Assembly: GCA_036263455.1 (NCBI GenBank)
Contig: DATAGZ010000002.1
Location: 44,256 to 108,255, forward strand
Reading direction: 5' to 3'
DNA: 64,000 nucleotides
Source: DATAGZ01 sp036263455
Lineage (GTDB): Bacteria; Pseudomonadota; Alphaproteobacteria; Dongiales; Dongiaceae
This document shows positions 42,899-50,785 of this stretch, in pieces (the first letter of the stretch is position 1; each line of letters opens with the position of its first letter). The position numbers and the translations under genes were made by a program. A model generated the notes under the pieces. It saw nothing but the letters and a program-made list of their open reading frames with translations, did no database searches and was not told the DNA's origin.

Positions 42899-42931
42899 TA
42901 GAGCGGTTCCCTTTGCCCGCGAACCGCTCTA
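42899..42931. repeat. Perfect 11-bp inverted repeat between divergent genes
   Basis: TAGAGCGGTTC (42899-42909) and GAACCGCTCTA (42921-42931) are separated by 11 bases. It occupies most of the short gap between the TPR gene and the SDR-fold gene. The AGAGCGGTTC...GAACCGCTCT theme resembles dispersed intergenic repeats of alphaproteobacteria, as far as I recall. It could instead act as an operator or transcript hairpin. Confidence 0.7.
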
Positions 42932-42941
42932 AGGTGCGTTC

Positions 42942-43844
42942 ATGCCTCGTCTTTTTTGCTTCGGTCTCGGCTATAGCGCCGGTGCGCTCGCCTGCGCCTT
43001 GCGCGCCCAAGGCTGGAGCGTAGGCGGCACCCATCGCGGCCCGCAGGCCGGTCCGGATCTGTATCGCTTTGCCGACGATTGCCCGCCACCGCCCGCGGAT
43101 ATGTTCCTCTCCTCGGAATATCTGCTGAGTTCGGTGCCGCCCGGCGCGGCAGGAGACCCGGTGCTCCGTCAGTATGGCGCCGCCATCGCCGCCGGTTCAT
43201 TTCGCTGGATCGGCTATCTTTCGACCACCGGCGTCTACGGTGATCATGAGGGACGGGAGGTAACGGAGGCGTCCCCCTGTCGGCCAAGCGGGGCACGGCA
43301 GCGCGCGCGTCTGGCCGCTGAGCAGGAATGGCAAAAACTAGGCGCGCACGTCTTTCGCCTGGCGGGCATCTATGGTCCGGGACGCTCTGTGCTCGATCAG
43401 ATCCGCGCGGGCACGGCGCGGCATATCTTGAGGCCCGGCCACCGTTTCGGCCGCATTCACGTCGAGGATATCGTCGGGATCCTGCGCGCCTCGATGTCGG
43501 TGCCCCAGCCGGGCTCCATCTATAATCTCGCCGACGATCTTCCTGCCGAGCCGGCGGCAATCCTCGCTTATGGCTGCGCCCTCTTGAATGTCCCGCTGCC
43601 GCCCGCCACCGCGCCGGAAGACGCCGTTCTGTCTCCCATGGCGCTGAGCTTCTGGCGCGACCACAAGACCGTCAGCAATCGCAAGGTCAAGGCGGAGCTG
43701 GGCTATGTCTTTCGCTACCCCAGCTATCGCGAGGGTCTCGCCGCGATCATGGAACAAAATAGAGAAGATCGAGCGGCGGCGGCGCGCTGTGCGTCCCGCT
43801 CAGCATCGCATGAGCCTGGCCGCGATGGTGCGTCTGATGGTTGA
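42942..43844 (+). CDS. NAD(P)-binding SDR-fold protein (YeeZ-like)
   Basis: A 300-residue extended SDR-like protein. The Rossmann loop is FGLGYSAGAL (7-16). STTGVYGD and the FRLAGIYGPGRS motif match the YeeZ/'NAD-dependent epimerase' group of unknown function; a Tyr-x3-Lys pair is not clear. The homologous part seems to end near residue 270 (RYPSYREGLAAI). The last roughly 30 residues, basic and Ala/Ser-rich, are read from the strand opposite the convergent DinB gene (98-base overlap) and may be an extension gained by loss of an earlier stop. Confidence 0.78.
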   Translation: MPRLFCFGLGYSAGALACALRAQGWSVGGTHRGPQAGPDLYRFADDCPPPPADMFLSSEYLLSSVPPGAAGDPVLRQYGAAIAAGSFRWIGYLSTTGVYGDHEGREVTEASPCRPSGARQRARLAAEQEWQKLGAHVFRLAGIYGPGRSVLDQIRAGTARHILRPGHRFGRIHVEDIVGILRASMSVPQPGSIYNLADDLPAEPAAILAYGCALLNVPLPPATAPEDAVLSPMALSFWRDHKTVSNRKVKAELGYVFRYPSYREGLAAIMEQNREDRAAAARCASRSASHEPGRDGASDG

Positions 43845-44232
43845 AAAAGTGACCGAGACAGAGCGACAGCCTGGTCCGCCTGAGATCGCCGTTCATGGTT
43901 GAATAGACCAGATCGGCGGCGAGATCGTGCTCTTCGAGGGCCTCGATATAGGCGATGATGCGCCCATCCTCATGGTCACGGGCGGCGCGGAGCGCATCGT
44001 AGCCGGGATAAGGCACCTCATCGAGCGCGCGGTGCGGCAACGGCTCCTTGAGAAAGCGCGAAAGCCAGATCCGGTCTGCAACCAGCAGATGGTTGAGCGT
44101 ACGCGCGATCGAGGGAAAGAATCCCGCGCGCTGGGCAGCGAAATCCGCTTCGTCCAGCCTGGCTACCGCCTCATAGAGCTGGCGATTGGCCCAGCGATTA
44201 TACGCGGCGAATATCTCAAAGTACGTTTTCAT
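43747..44232 (-). CDS. DinB/YfiT-fold protein
   Basis: A 161-residue four-helix-bundle protein. Potential metal ligands are the histidine of TLNHLL (about residue 47) and the pair in FNHQTHHRG (about 131-139), as in DinB-fold enzymes. These include thiol transferases and hydrolases; the exact reaction is unknown. The ATG start is followed by FAAYNRWANRQLYEAV, the usual opening. Its 3' end overlaps the SDR gene by 98 bases. The gap to the cold-shock gene is 136 bases and holds their divergent promoters. Confidence 0.88.
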   Translation of the reverse strand: MKTYFEIFAAYNRWANRQLYEAVARLDEADFAAQRAGFFPSIARTLNHLLVADRIWLSRFLKEPLPHRALDEVPYPGYDALRAARDHEDGRIIAYIEALEEHDLAADLVYSTMNGDLRRTRLSLCLGHFFNHQTHHRGQAHAMLSGTHSAPPPLDLLYFVP

Positions 44233-44368
44233 GCGTTAACCTCCCCAATGCGGCGCTTAACCCGCAACCCCGGGTAATGAAGCCGCTTGCTTTTCCCCCC
44301 CGAGACGCTCATGCTAGCCCGGTTGGGCATGGTGCTCGACGATTTAACATTATCAAGAGTAACGACAC

Positions 44369-44716
44369 ATGAATGATTTAGCATCCGCCGCGGAAATTAA
44401 GGGCAAGGTAAAATGGTTTAACCCGATGAAGGGCTTTGGCTTCGTCACGCCCGACAGCGGTGGGCAGGACGTGTTCCTGCACGTTTCTGCTCTCAAAGAT
44501 GCTGGTTTGCAAGACGCACCCGAAGGTTCGACGATCCATTGCGAGGTCGGCCAGGGACGGCGTGGCATTCAGGTCCTGCGCGTCATCGCGCTCGACACCA
44601 GTACGGCAATGCCCGGCAAGAGCGGTGGCGGTGGTGGCGGTGGCGCGGGTGGTCCCCGGCGCAACAACAGCCGTCCGCCACGTGGTCGCGGCGGTCCTCG
44701 CTTCCAAGACGAATAG
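44369..44716 (+). CDS. Cold-shock domain protein with RGG-like tail
   Basis: A 115-residue RNA-binding protein. The cold-shock domain (10-75) has KGKVKWFN, RNP1 KGFGFV (21-26) and RNP2 VFLHVS (35-40). Residues 83-112 form a glycine/arginine-rich tail with PRRNN, PPRGRGG, unlike the bare 67-70-residue CspA type. Such proteins melt RNA structure and aid translation. A 136-base upstream region could hold the long 5' leader common for csp genes; no clear element was seen. It lies 18 bases upstream of the flavin reductase gene. Confidence 0.93.
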   Translation: MNDLASAAEIKGKVKWFNPMKGFGFVTPDSGGQDVFLHVSALKDAGLQDAPEGSTIHCEVGQGRRGIQVLRVIALDTSTAMPGKSGGGGGGGAGGPRRNNSRPPRGRGGPRFQDE

Positions 44717-44734
44717 GTCTCTCGCCTCGGCGGT

Positions 44735-45226
44735 ATGGAATTCGACAGCCAGCAGCTGCGCCGGGCACTTGGGTATTTTGCAACGGGCGTCACGATCGTG
44801 ACCACCCGCACCGAGGATGGGGCGCTGCTGGGCTTCACGGCGAATTCCTTCACCTCGGTGTCTCTCGATCCCCCTCTCGTGCTTTTCACTATTAGCCGAG
44901 AGGGTAGCGCCCTGCGCTTTTTCGAGCGCAGCGGGTGTTTTGCCATCAACGTCCTGCATGCGCACCAGCAATCCTTGTCCGCGAGCTTCGCCAGCGGCCA
45001 GATCGGCGAGCGCTGGAGAGGCCTGGCGCCCGAGGCCGGCGAGACCGGCGCGCCACTTCTGCCCGGTTCCTTGGCCCGCTTTGATTGTCTGACCCACGCG
45101 ATTCACGAGGGCGGCGACCATCGGATCATCGTCGGGCGCGTCCTCAGGTTTGATACCGATCCCGACTTGGATCCGCTGATCTTTTTCCGGGGCGCCTATA
45201 ACGAAATCAAGGTCCGGCTGGGATGA
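44735..45226 (+). CDS. Flavin reductase-like FMN-binding protein
   Basis: A 163-residue split-barrel protein of the flavin reductase family. LRRALGYFATGVTIVTT and GFTANSFTSVSLDPPLVLF (split by a few residues) are typical FMN-binding blocks, and HRIIVGRV lies near the end. It reduces FMN or FAD with NAD(P)H, often for a two-component monooxygenase; no monooxygenase is adjacent. Its stop overlaps the next ATG by four bases. Confidence 0.88.
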   Translation: MEFDSQQLRRALGYFATGVTIVTTRTEDGALLGFTANSFTSVSLDPPLVLFTISREGSALRFFERSGCFAINVLHAHQQSLSASFASGQIGERWRGLAPEAGETGAPLLPGSLARFDCLTHAIHEGGDHRIIVGRVLRFDTDPDLDPLIFFRGAYNEIKVRLG

Positions 45227-46386
45227 CCAGCTACGACGTGGTGATCGCGGGCGGCGGCCTGACCGGACTTGCCACGGCCTATTTCCTATTGAGCAATTCG
45301 GATTTTTCCGGGACCCTGGCGGTGGTCGAACCCGACCCGAGCTATCGCCAGGCGGCCACACCGCGCTCGGCCGGCGGCATCCGGCAGCAATTTTCCACGC
45401 CCGAGAACATCCGCATTTCTCAGGCGAGCCTGCAATTCATGCGGGAAGCGCACCGGCATTTGCGCGTCGCCGATGACATCCCGCATATCGCTTTCCACGA
45501 GCGGGGCTATCTGTTCCTGGGAACCGACGCGGATCGACTCCGCGAGCTGGCCTTGCTGCAGAACCAGCACGGCGCACGTACTGAATTTCTCTCACCCGCG
45601 GTGGTGGCCGCCAGCTTTCCCTGGCTCGCCGTCCAGGAAATCGCCGGAGCCAATTTCGGGCCGAACGGCGAAGGATGGCTGGATCCGCATGCGCTCCTGA
45701 TGGCCTTCCGCGCAAAGGTTCGCGCCCTGGGCGCGCACTTCCTGACCGACCGCGTCGCCACTCTCGAGATCAGCGGCCAGCGCATCGAACATGTCTCCCT
45801 GGAATCGGGCGCGCGTCTGGCGACAGGCGCGCTCGTCAATCAGAGCGGGATTGCGGCGTGGCGAATTGCCGAGCTTGCTGGCGTGGACCTGCCGGTGCGC
45901 GCCCGCAAGCGCTGCGTCTTCACCTTCGCCTGCGCCACCGCTCTCCCCGCGATGCCGCTCTGCGTCGCGCCCGACGGCACGTGGTGGCGGCCGGAAGGGG
46001 CGAGCTATCTGTGCGGCGGCACGCCTCCTCTCGACGAGGAGGACGAAAGCGATGAGGTCGACCATGCGCTGTTTGAGGAGCGTCTGTGGCCTACGCTGGC
46101 CCGTTATGTGCCGGCCTTCGCCACGATCAAGCCGGGAGCGGCCTGGGCAGGCCATTACGATTACAACACCTTCGATTGCAATGTGCTGATCGGGCCGGCA
46201 CCGAACTGCGCGAACCTCTACTTCGCCAACGGTTTTTCCGGGCATGGTTTCCAGCAGGCGCCCGCGATCGGCCGGGCGGTTGCCGAACTCATCGTCTATG
46301 GCGCATATCGGACGCTCGACCTCCGGCGTCTCGGCTATGAACGTTACCTCAAAAAGGTTCCGCTCGCCGAACGCCATGTGGTATAG
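45223..46386 (+). CDS. FAD-dependent oxidoreductase, DAO family (FOXRED1-like)
   Basis: A 387-residue flavoprotein. The FAD loop is IAGGGLTGLATAYFL (7-21), PRSAGGIRQQFS follows (about 47-58), and the C-terminal substrate domain ends in FANGFSGHGFQQAP, typical of the group that includes FOXRED1, sarcosine and dimethylglycine oxidases. Substrate not identified, but a secondary or N-methylated amino acid is plausible. Coupled to the flavin reductase; 6 bases to the next gene. Confidence 0.88.
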   Translation: MTSYDVVIAGGGLTGLATAYFLLSNSDFSGTLAVVEPDPSYRQAATPRSAGGIRQQFSTPENIRISQASLQFMREAHRHLRVADDIPHIAFHERGYLFLGTDADRLRELALLQNQHGARTEFLSPAVVAASFPWLAVQEIAGANFGPNGEGWLDPHALLMAFRAKVRALGAHFLTDRVATLEISGQRIEHVSLESGARLATGALVNQSGIAAWRIAELAGVDLPVRARKRCVFTFACATALPAMPLCVAPDGTWWRPEGASYLCGGTPPLDEEDESDEVDHALFEERLWPTLARYVPAFATIKPGAAWAGHYDYNTFDCNVLIGPAPNCANLYFANGFSGHGFQQAPAIGRAVAELIVYGAYRTLDLRRLGYERYLKKVPLAERHVV

Positions 46387-46392
46387 GGCCCC

Positions 46393-47646
46393 ATGAAAAT
46401 TCTGGTCTTGGGCGGCGGCCTTCTCGGCGTCACCAGCGCCTATTATCTCGCACGTGACGGACATGAGGTGACCGTCATCGACCGGCAGGCGGAGCCCGCG
46501 CGCGAGACCAGCTATGCCAATGCCAGCCTGATTTCGCCGGGCCATGCCTATGCCTGGGCGCGGCCGAGCGCGCCGTGGGAATTGATCAAATCTCTGGTCA
46601 GCAGCGAGACCGCTTTACGCTACCGCCTGCGGCTGGATCCTGCGCAATGGCGCTGGAGCCTGGCCTTCCTGAAGAACTGCACGCGCGCGAAATACCGGCG
46701 CCATACGGCGATCAAGCTGCGCCTGTGCGTCTATAGCCAGGAGCAGACGCGCGAGGTCAGCCTGAGGGAGAATCTATCCTGGGACAACATCCAGCGCGGT
46801 TTGCTCTATCTGTTTAGAGATGCCAACCACTTGGCCGCTGCGGAGAAAAGCGCCGCGCTGTTGCGGGCCCACGGAATAGAGGTACGGGCCCTGACGCGCG
46901 ATGAGGTCGTGGCGCGCGAACCGGCGCTGCAGCCCATTGGGGCACGCCTGGTCGGGGCACTCTACGCACCGGGCGATGAGAGTGGCGATGCCCGGCGCTT
47001 CACCCTCGCGCTGGCCGAGCGCTGCCGGGAAATGGGCGTGCAGTTCCTGTTCGGGAGAACCGTCACGCATCTGCGCACCCGCTCTATGCGTATCGAGGCC
47101 GTCGAAACCGATGCGGGGTCCCTTCAGGCGGATCGCTATGTCCTGGCCTTCGGCTCCTACTCGGCCCAGCTGCTCGCGCCGCTGCGGCTCAATCTGCCTC
47201 TTTATCCCATCAAGGGATACTCGGCGACGTTCCCCATCATAGCGCCCGAGCGAGCGCCCAGCGTGGGCGGCGTCGATGAATCTTATCTGATCGCCTTCTC
47301 TCGCCTGGGCGAACGACTGCGAATGACCGGGACCGCCGAATTCACCGGCTACGATACGACCCATACGCCGCGTCAATTCACCCATCTGATCCGGGTTGCC
47401 AAGGAACTTTTCCCTGAAGCAGCGGATTACACCAAGCCGGACTACTGGGCTTGCCTGCGCCCGACCACAGCCGACGGTCCGCCCGTGATCGGTCCCTCGC
47501 CTTATGATAACCTATGGCTCAATACCGGACACGGGCATCTAGGCTGGACCATGGCTTGCGGTTCCGCCCACTTGCTGGCGGATATGTTGGCCGGTCGAAA
47601 ACCGGCCATAGAAACGGAAGGTCTGACTTATGGTCGCTACGCATAA
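46393..47646 (+). CDS. dadA: D-amino-acid dehydrogenase-like flavoprotein
   Basis: A 417-residue FAD enzyme matching DadA, the small subunit-type D-amino-acid dehydrogenase. The FAD loop is VLGGGLLGVTSAYYL (5-19), then SYANASLISPGHAYAWARPS near residue 37 as in DadA, and the C-terminal LNTGHGHLGWTMACGSA. It oxidises D-alanine and other D-amino acids and feeds electrons to the quinone pool. Specificity is inferred from family, and other DAO-type substrates are possible. Its end overlaps the next gene by 17 bases. Confidence 0.82.
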   Translation: MKILVLGGGLLGVTSAYYLARDGHEVTVIDRQAEPARETSYANASLISPGHAYAWARPSAPWELIKSLVSSETALRYRLRLDPAQWRWSLAFLKNCTRAKYRRHTAIKLRLCVYSQEQTREVSLRENLSWDNIQRGLLYLFRDANHLAAAEKSAALLRAHGIEVRALTRDEVVAREPALQPIGARLVGALYAPGDESGDARRFTLALAERCREMGVQFLFGRTVTHLRTRSMRIEAVETDAGSLQADRYVLAFGSYSAQLLAPLRLNLPLYPIKGYSATFPIIAPERAPSVGGVDESYLIAFSRLGERLRMTGTAEFTGYDTTHTPRQFTHLIRVAKELFPEAADYTKPDYWACLRPTTADGPPVIGPSPYDNLWLNTGHGHLGWTMACGSAHLLADMLAGRKPAIETEGLTYGRYA

Positions 47647-48154
47647 AAAACTCTGGTTGGCCGCCCTGCTCGTTGTGGCGGCGCGCGGCGCGGCTCTCGC
47701 CGATCCGCTGGGTCTCTATAGCGCCGTCGTCTACGCGCCCCTGCCCCCGCACGCGACGATCGCGCTCGAACCCCAGCAATCCTCCGCCTTGACCGACCAG
47801 GTCATGAGCCGTCTTGCCGCGCAGCTGGTGGCAAAGGGGTATAATATCGATGCTGGCGGGCCATACCGCCTGGTGGTCGACGTGCGCTTGATCCGGCCGA
47901 GCCTGCCCGAGGCGCCCAACACGGTCTTCTCGGCCGCGCGTCAGACGCTTTTCGCGCCGGCCTATCCGATCGATACGGAATTCAACATCGGCTTCTCCCT
48001 TTATGACCGCAAGACCGGCCTTTATGTGTGGCGCGGTATCGCGACCCGCACCGATTATAATGTCCCGGCAGACAAGGTAGCTGAGCCCATGACCGACCGG
48101 CTCGTCAGCAGCTTCGGTCGCAGCCAGGCCGAGACCGAAATTCCCGGTCTCTGA
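47630..48154 (+). CDS. Secreted protein, DUF4136-like
   Basis: A 174-residue protein with an N-terminal signal sequence (basic MVATHKK then about 17 hydrophobic residues, cleavage near ALA-DPL). The mature part has a mixed alpha/beta pattern, with YNIDAGGPYRLVVDVRL and VWRGIATRTDYN, that resembles DUF4136 envelope proteins. No lipobox cysteine. Function unknown. It overlaps the dadA-like gene by 17 bases and ends the operon. Confidence 0.65.
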   Translation: MVATHKKLWLAALLVVAARGAALADPLGLYSAVVYAPLPPHATIALEPQQSSALTDQVMSRLAAQLVAKGYNIDAGGPYRLVVDVRLIRPSLPEAPNTVFSAARQTLFAPAYPIDTEFNIGFSLYDRKTGLYVWRGIATRTDYNVPADKVAEPMTDRLVSSFGRSQAETEIPGL

Positions 48155-48210
48155 CGAGCGCGTCATCGCGTGTTTTGAACCTCCTCTCTCAAAGGAAGCC
48201 ATCGTTAATT

Positions 48211-48224
48211 GTACAATTGTACAT
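48211..48224. promoter_or_regulatory. Perfect 14-bp palindrome (possible operator)
   Basis: TGTACAATTGTACA is its own reverse complement. It lies in the 201-base gap (48155-48355) between the converging ends of the DUF4136-like gene and the coiled-coil gene. A symmetric AT-rich site is typical of a dimeric regulator, but no promoter or gene start is close. Confidence 0.4.
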
Positions 48225-48226
48225 CA

Positions 48227-48249
48227 TGCCCGGACTTGAGCCGGGCATC
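48227..48249. terminator. Stem-loop, repeat-like, between convergent genes
   Basis: ATGCCCGG-ACTTGAG-CCGGGCAT forms an 8-bp GC-rich stem with a 7-base loop, 3 bases after the 14-bp palindrome. The same theme, a CCCGG...TTGA...CCGGG hairpin, is common as an intergenic repeat in alphaproteobacteria. It may end transcription from one or both sides. Confidence 0.5.
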
Positions 48250-48355
48250 TCTCACGGAGAGATAAAGATCACGGTCAAGCGGTGATGGCGAAAGAGGAGC
48301 GTTGCCGGCGATGATAAAGAATGCCTACGGAAAGCATATGGCGCCAGGCAATCGT

Positions 48356-50785
48356 CTAGGCGGGGGAACGCACCTTGGAAGAAGCCGGCCGGCGGCCCGA
48401 TGACCGGACGAGAAAGGCGTAGAGCTTGCCGACATCGGATGTCCTGATGACCGCGGGAAGAACCGCGAGAGGATCGAGCGTCGCGGCCTTGCCGAGCAGG
48501 CTCTCGAATTTATCGATGTACCGGTCGATGCGGGCGCGCAGCGCTTCGTCCCGGTCATAGCGCTCCGCGAGGATGGAAAGCAGGGGTGGGTCTTTCTTGG
48601 CGATCAGCAGGCGGGCAAAAATGCCCCGGTCTCCTTGACGGTATTTATGCCATATCTCCGGAGGCGCCTCATCCTCGAGCAAGCCATGGATGTCCACCCC
48701 CAGGGTGGAGAGCTCCTCCACTATCTGGTCCATTGTCCCGAGAAAAGCTTCCGCGCCGCGCTGCTGCTGCTCCTCGATTACCTGCGCCAGCCGTTGCTGC
48801 GTGGCCTGGGCGAGTTCGGCAAGGCTCGCGGCCCGGGTAGTGAAGCCGTCTATCCACCCCTCGGCCTGCTGCGCGGCTTTTTCAATCGATCGGGCGAGCT
48901 GCTGCGTCTGGCTTTCCAAATCCACGCCGCTTTGGCCGGCGCGCGCAAGGATAAGGTCGGCCGCACGTACCAGCGCCTCGACCTGCTGTGCGAGCCGTGC
49001 ATTAATCTCGCCTCCGCGCTTGCCAACATGCTCGATCGCCTCCGCCATTGTCTCGGCCCGCGCGGTTAGAAATTGCGCGGTCTCCTCCGATTCGGCCCTC
49101 GCCAGACGCGAAAATTGCCGCGCGGCCTCGGTAAATCGATTGGTCTGATCGTGCAGCTCCTCGCGCAAACGCTGCGACATATCGGCGAAGCCGGTGGCGC
49201 CTCGCCGCATCTCTTCAACCTGCTCTTCGACCCCGAGTTTTAGGGAATCGATTTGCATCGTGGTCTTGCGCACGAGCTGAGTAAGGAGCTCCGCCGCCTG
49301 AGAAAAAAGATTCATCACCCCTTCGGTCTGAGCGGTATTGGCAGTGAGGGCGTCGCGCAGCTGCCGGGATGCGTCGCCGAGCTGGCGCGCAAAACCGCTG
49401 AACTGTGTCTCGGCCGCGGCCGAGAACGTGGCCATGTCCGCGATGCCGTCGCGATAGCTGGCGCGCAGCTTCTCCTGTTTCGCAGTGGCCCGCGCACTTG
49501 CCTCTTCGAGGCTGGCGGTTGCTTCTTCAAGAGCGGCGCGGCCGCGGGCGAGGCCCATCTCGGCCCGCTCGCCACTCGCCTCAAGGCCGGCCACCGCAGC
49601 CGCAATTTCGTTGCCCGCGGCGCGGGATCGCTGGAGATGCGCCTCTCCGGCATTTTCCAACAGAGCGATATCGGCGCGCATGGCCTCACTTGTCGCGCGC
49701 CAGCGATCGACATGAAGCTCGGCTTCGGTCTTGAACGCATGGAAGTCCTGCGCGGCCTGGGAAATTTCGGACCGCAGCGCTTGAACAGTCCCCAGCGACC
49801 GATCGGTATCCGTAGCCAGCGCGTACGATGCTTGGTCGCCGTCCTGACGCATATGGGCGAGCAATTCCGCATAGCGCGACGTTCCATCCTGAATTGCTGT
49901 CTGGATCGCGTTCGCCACGCCTCCGGCACGCAGCGCCATTTCGGATAATTCCCGATCGGTGGCGCCGACCTGCTGGCGCAGCGACTGAATCGCCTGAGCA
50001 GCTTCTGCCACGCCTTGCCGATCGAGCGTGGCCCGCGACAGCATCGCCTGCTCATCTTCGACTTGCGCCTTATGCAAGAGACTCTCGCGCGCCACCGTAT
50101 CGCGCCATTCGGCTTGGATGGCGCCGAGGCGATCGAGTTGTTCGCTCGTTTCCAGGCACGCCTGCGCGAACTGGGCGCGGACCTCCTCGGTTTCGGCCTG
50201 GAACAGCTCGCGAAACTGGCACCGCTGTTCCTCCCAAGCGGTGAAGACCGCCGTGCCCCCGGCCCGGATCTCATGTTGTATCTTGATCGCCGCGGCTTCG
50301 CTCTCGCCGAGGCTGTGCAGGATGCGGCGATTCTCTTCCGCGATCTCGGCGCGCTGCGCGAGGCTGGCTTGCCGTGCCTGCTCGGCCTCCTGCCGCCATT
50401 CCGCGAGGATTCCCACCTGCGTGCGCGTGATCTCGGCAAGCCTTACCTGTTCTTCTTCTGCGCGCTCGGACACCTGTTGCCAGACGCGTTCGCTGCGTGC
50501 CACCATTTCTTCGAGCCTGCGATGCTGTCGCTCGAAGAGATCGGAGAATTCGCTATCTATGAACGGGGCAGGCGATGCCAAGCGGCGCGGCCCCAAAAAA
50601 AACCAGATCAGAAGGATCGGTGCGACGACGCCTAGGACGACCAGCGCGATCTCATGAGGAAGGAGCGAGAGAAGATTAACCAGCCCTACCTGCCGATCGA
50701 CATAAAAACCTGCGAGTGCGAGCCATAATATCGTCAAGCCAGCCCCGAGCAGGCTGCGTACCAGGATACCTCTCGGCACGTTCAA
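48356..50785 (-). CDS. Very long membrane-anchored coiled-coil protein
   Basis: I do not recognise the function. The 809 residues start with two hydrophobic helices (about 8-28 and 42-64) that anchor it in the inner membrane. Residues 85-700 are almost continuous alpha-helix and coiled coil, rich in Ala, Glu, Gln and Arg, in a pattern like methyl-accepting or apolipoprotein-type helical bundles but with no HAMP, methyl-accepting tip or kinase site. The last roughly 85 residues (HKYRQGDRGIFARLL, RIDRYIDKFESLL and AVIRTSDVGKLYAFL) seem to be a small globular domain. The start is TTG 50785, overlapping the methylmalonyl-CoA mutase stop. A role in envelope or chromosome organisation is only a guess. 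Confidence 0.75.
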   Translation of the reverse strand: MNVPRGILVRSLLGAGLTILWLALAGFYVDRQVGLVNLLSLLPHEIALVVLGVVAPILLIWFFLGPRRLASPAPFIDSEFSDLFERQHRRLEEMVARSERVWQQVSERAEEEQVRLAEITRTQVGILAEWRQEAEQARQASLAQRAEIAEENRRILHSLGESEAAAIKIQHEIRAGGTAVFTAWEEQRCQFRELFQAETEEVRAQFAQACLETSEQLDRLGAIQAEWRDTVARESLLHKAQVEDEQAMLSRATLDRQGVAEAAQAIQSLRQQVGATDRELSEMALRAGGVANAIQTAIQDGTSRYAELLAHMRQDGDQASYALATDTDRSLGTVQALRSEISQAAQDFHAFKTEAELHVDRWRATSEAMRADIALLENAGEAHLQRSRAAGNEIAAAVAGLEASGERAEMGLARGRAALEEATASLEEASARATAKQEKLRASYRDGIADMATFSAAAETQFSGFARQLGDASRQLRDALTANTAQTEGVMNLFSQAAELLTQLVRKTTMQIDSLKLGVEEQVEEMRRGATGFADMSQRLREELHDQTNRFTEAARQFSRLARAESEETAQFLTARAETMAEAIEHVGKRGGEINARLAQQVEALVRAADLILARAGQSGVDLESQTQQLARSIEKAAQQAEGWIDGFTTRAASLAELAQATQQRLAQVIEEQQQRGAEAFLGTMDQIVEELSTLGVDIHGLLEDEAPPEIWHKYRQGDRGIFARLLIAKKDPPLLSILAERYDRDEALRARIDRYIDKFESLLGKAATLDPLAVLPAVIRTSDVGKLYAFLVRSSGRRPASSKVRSPA

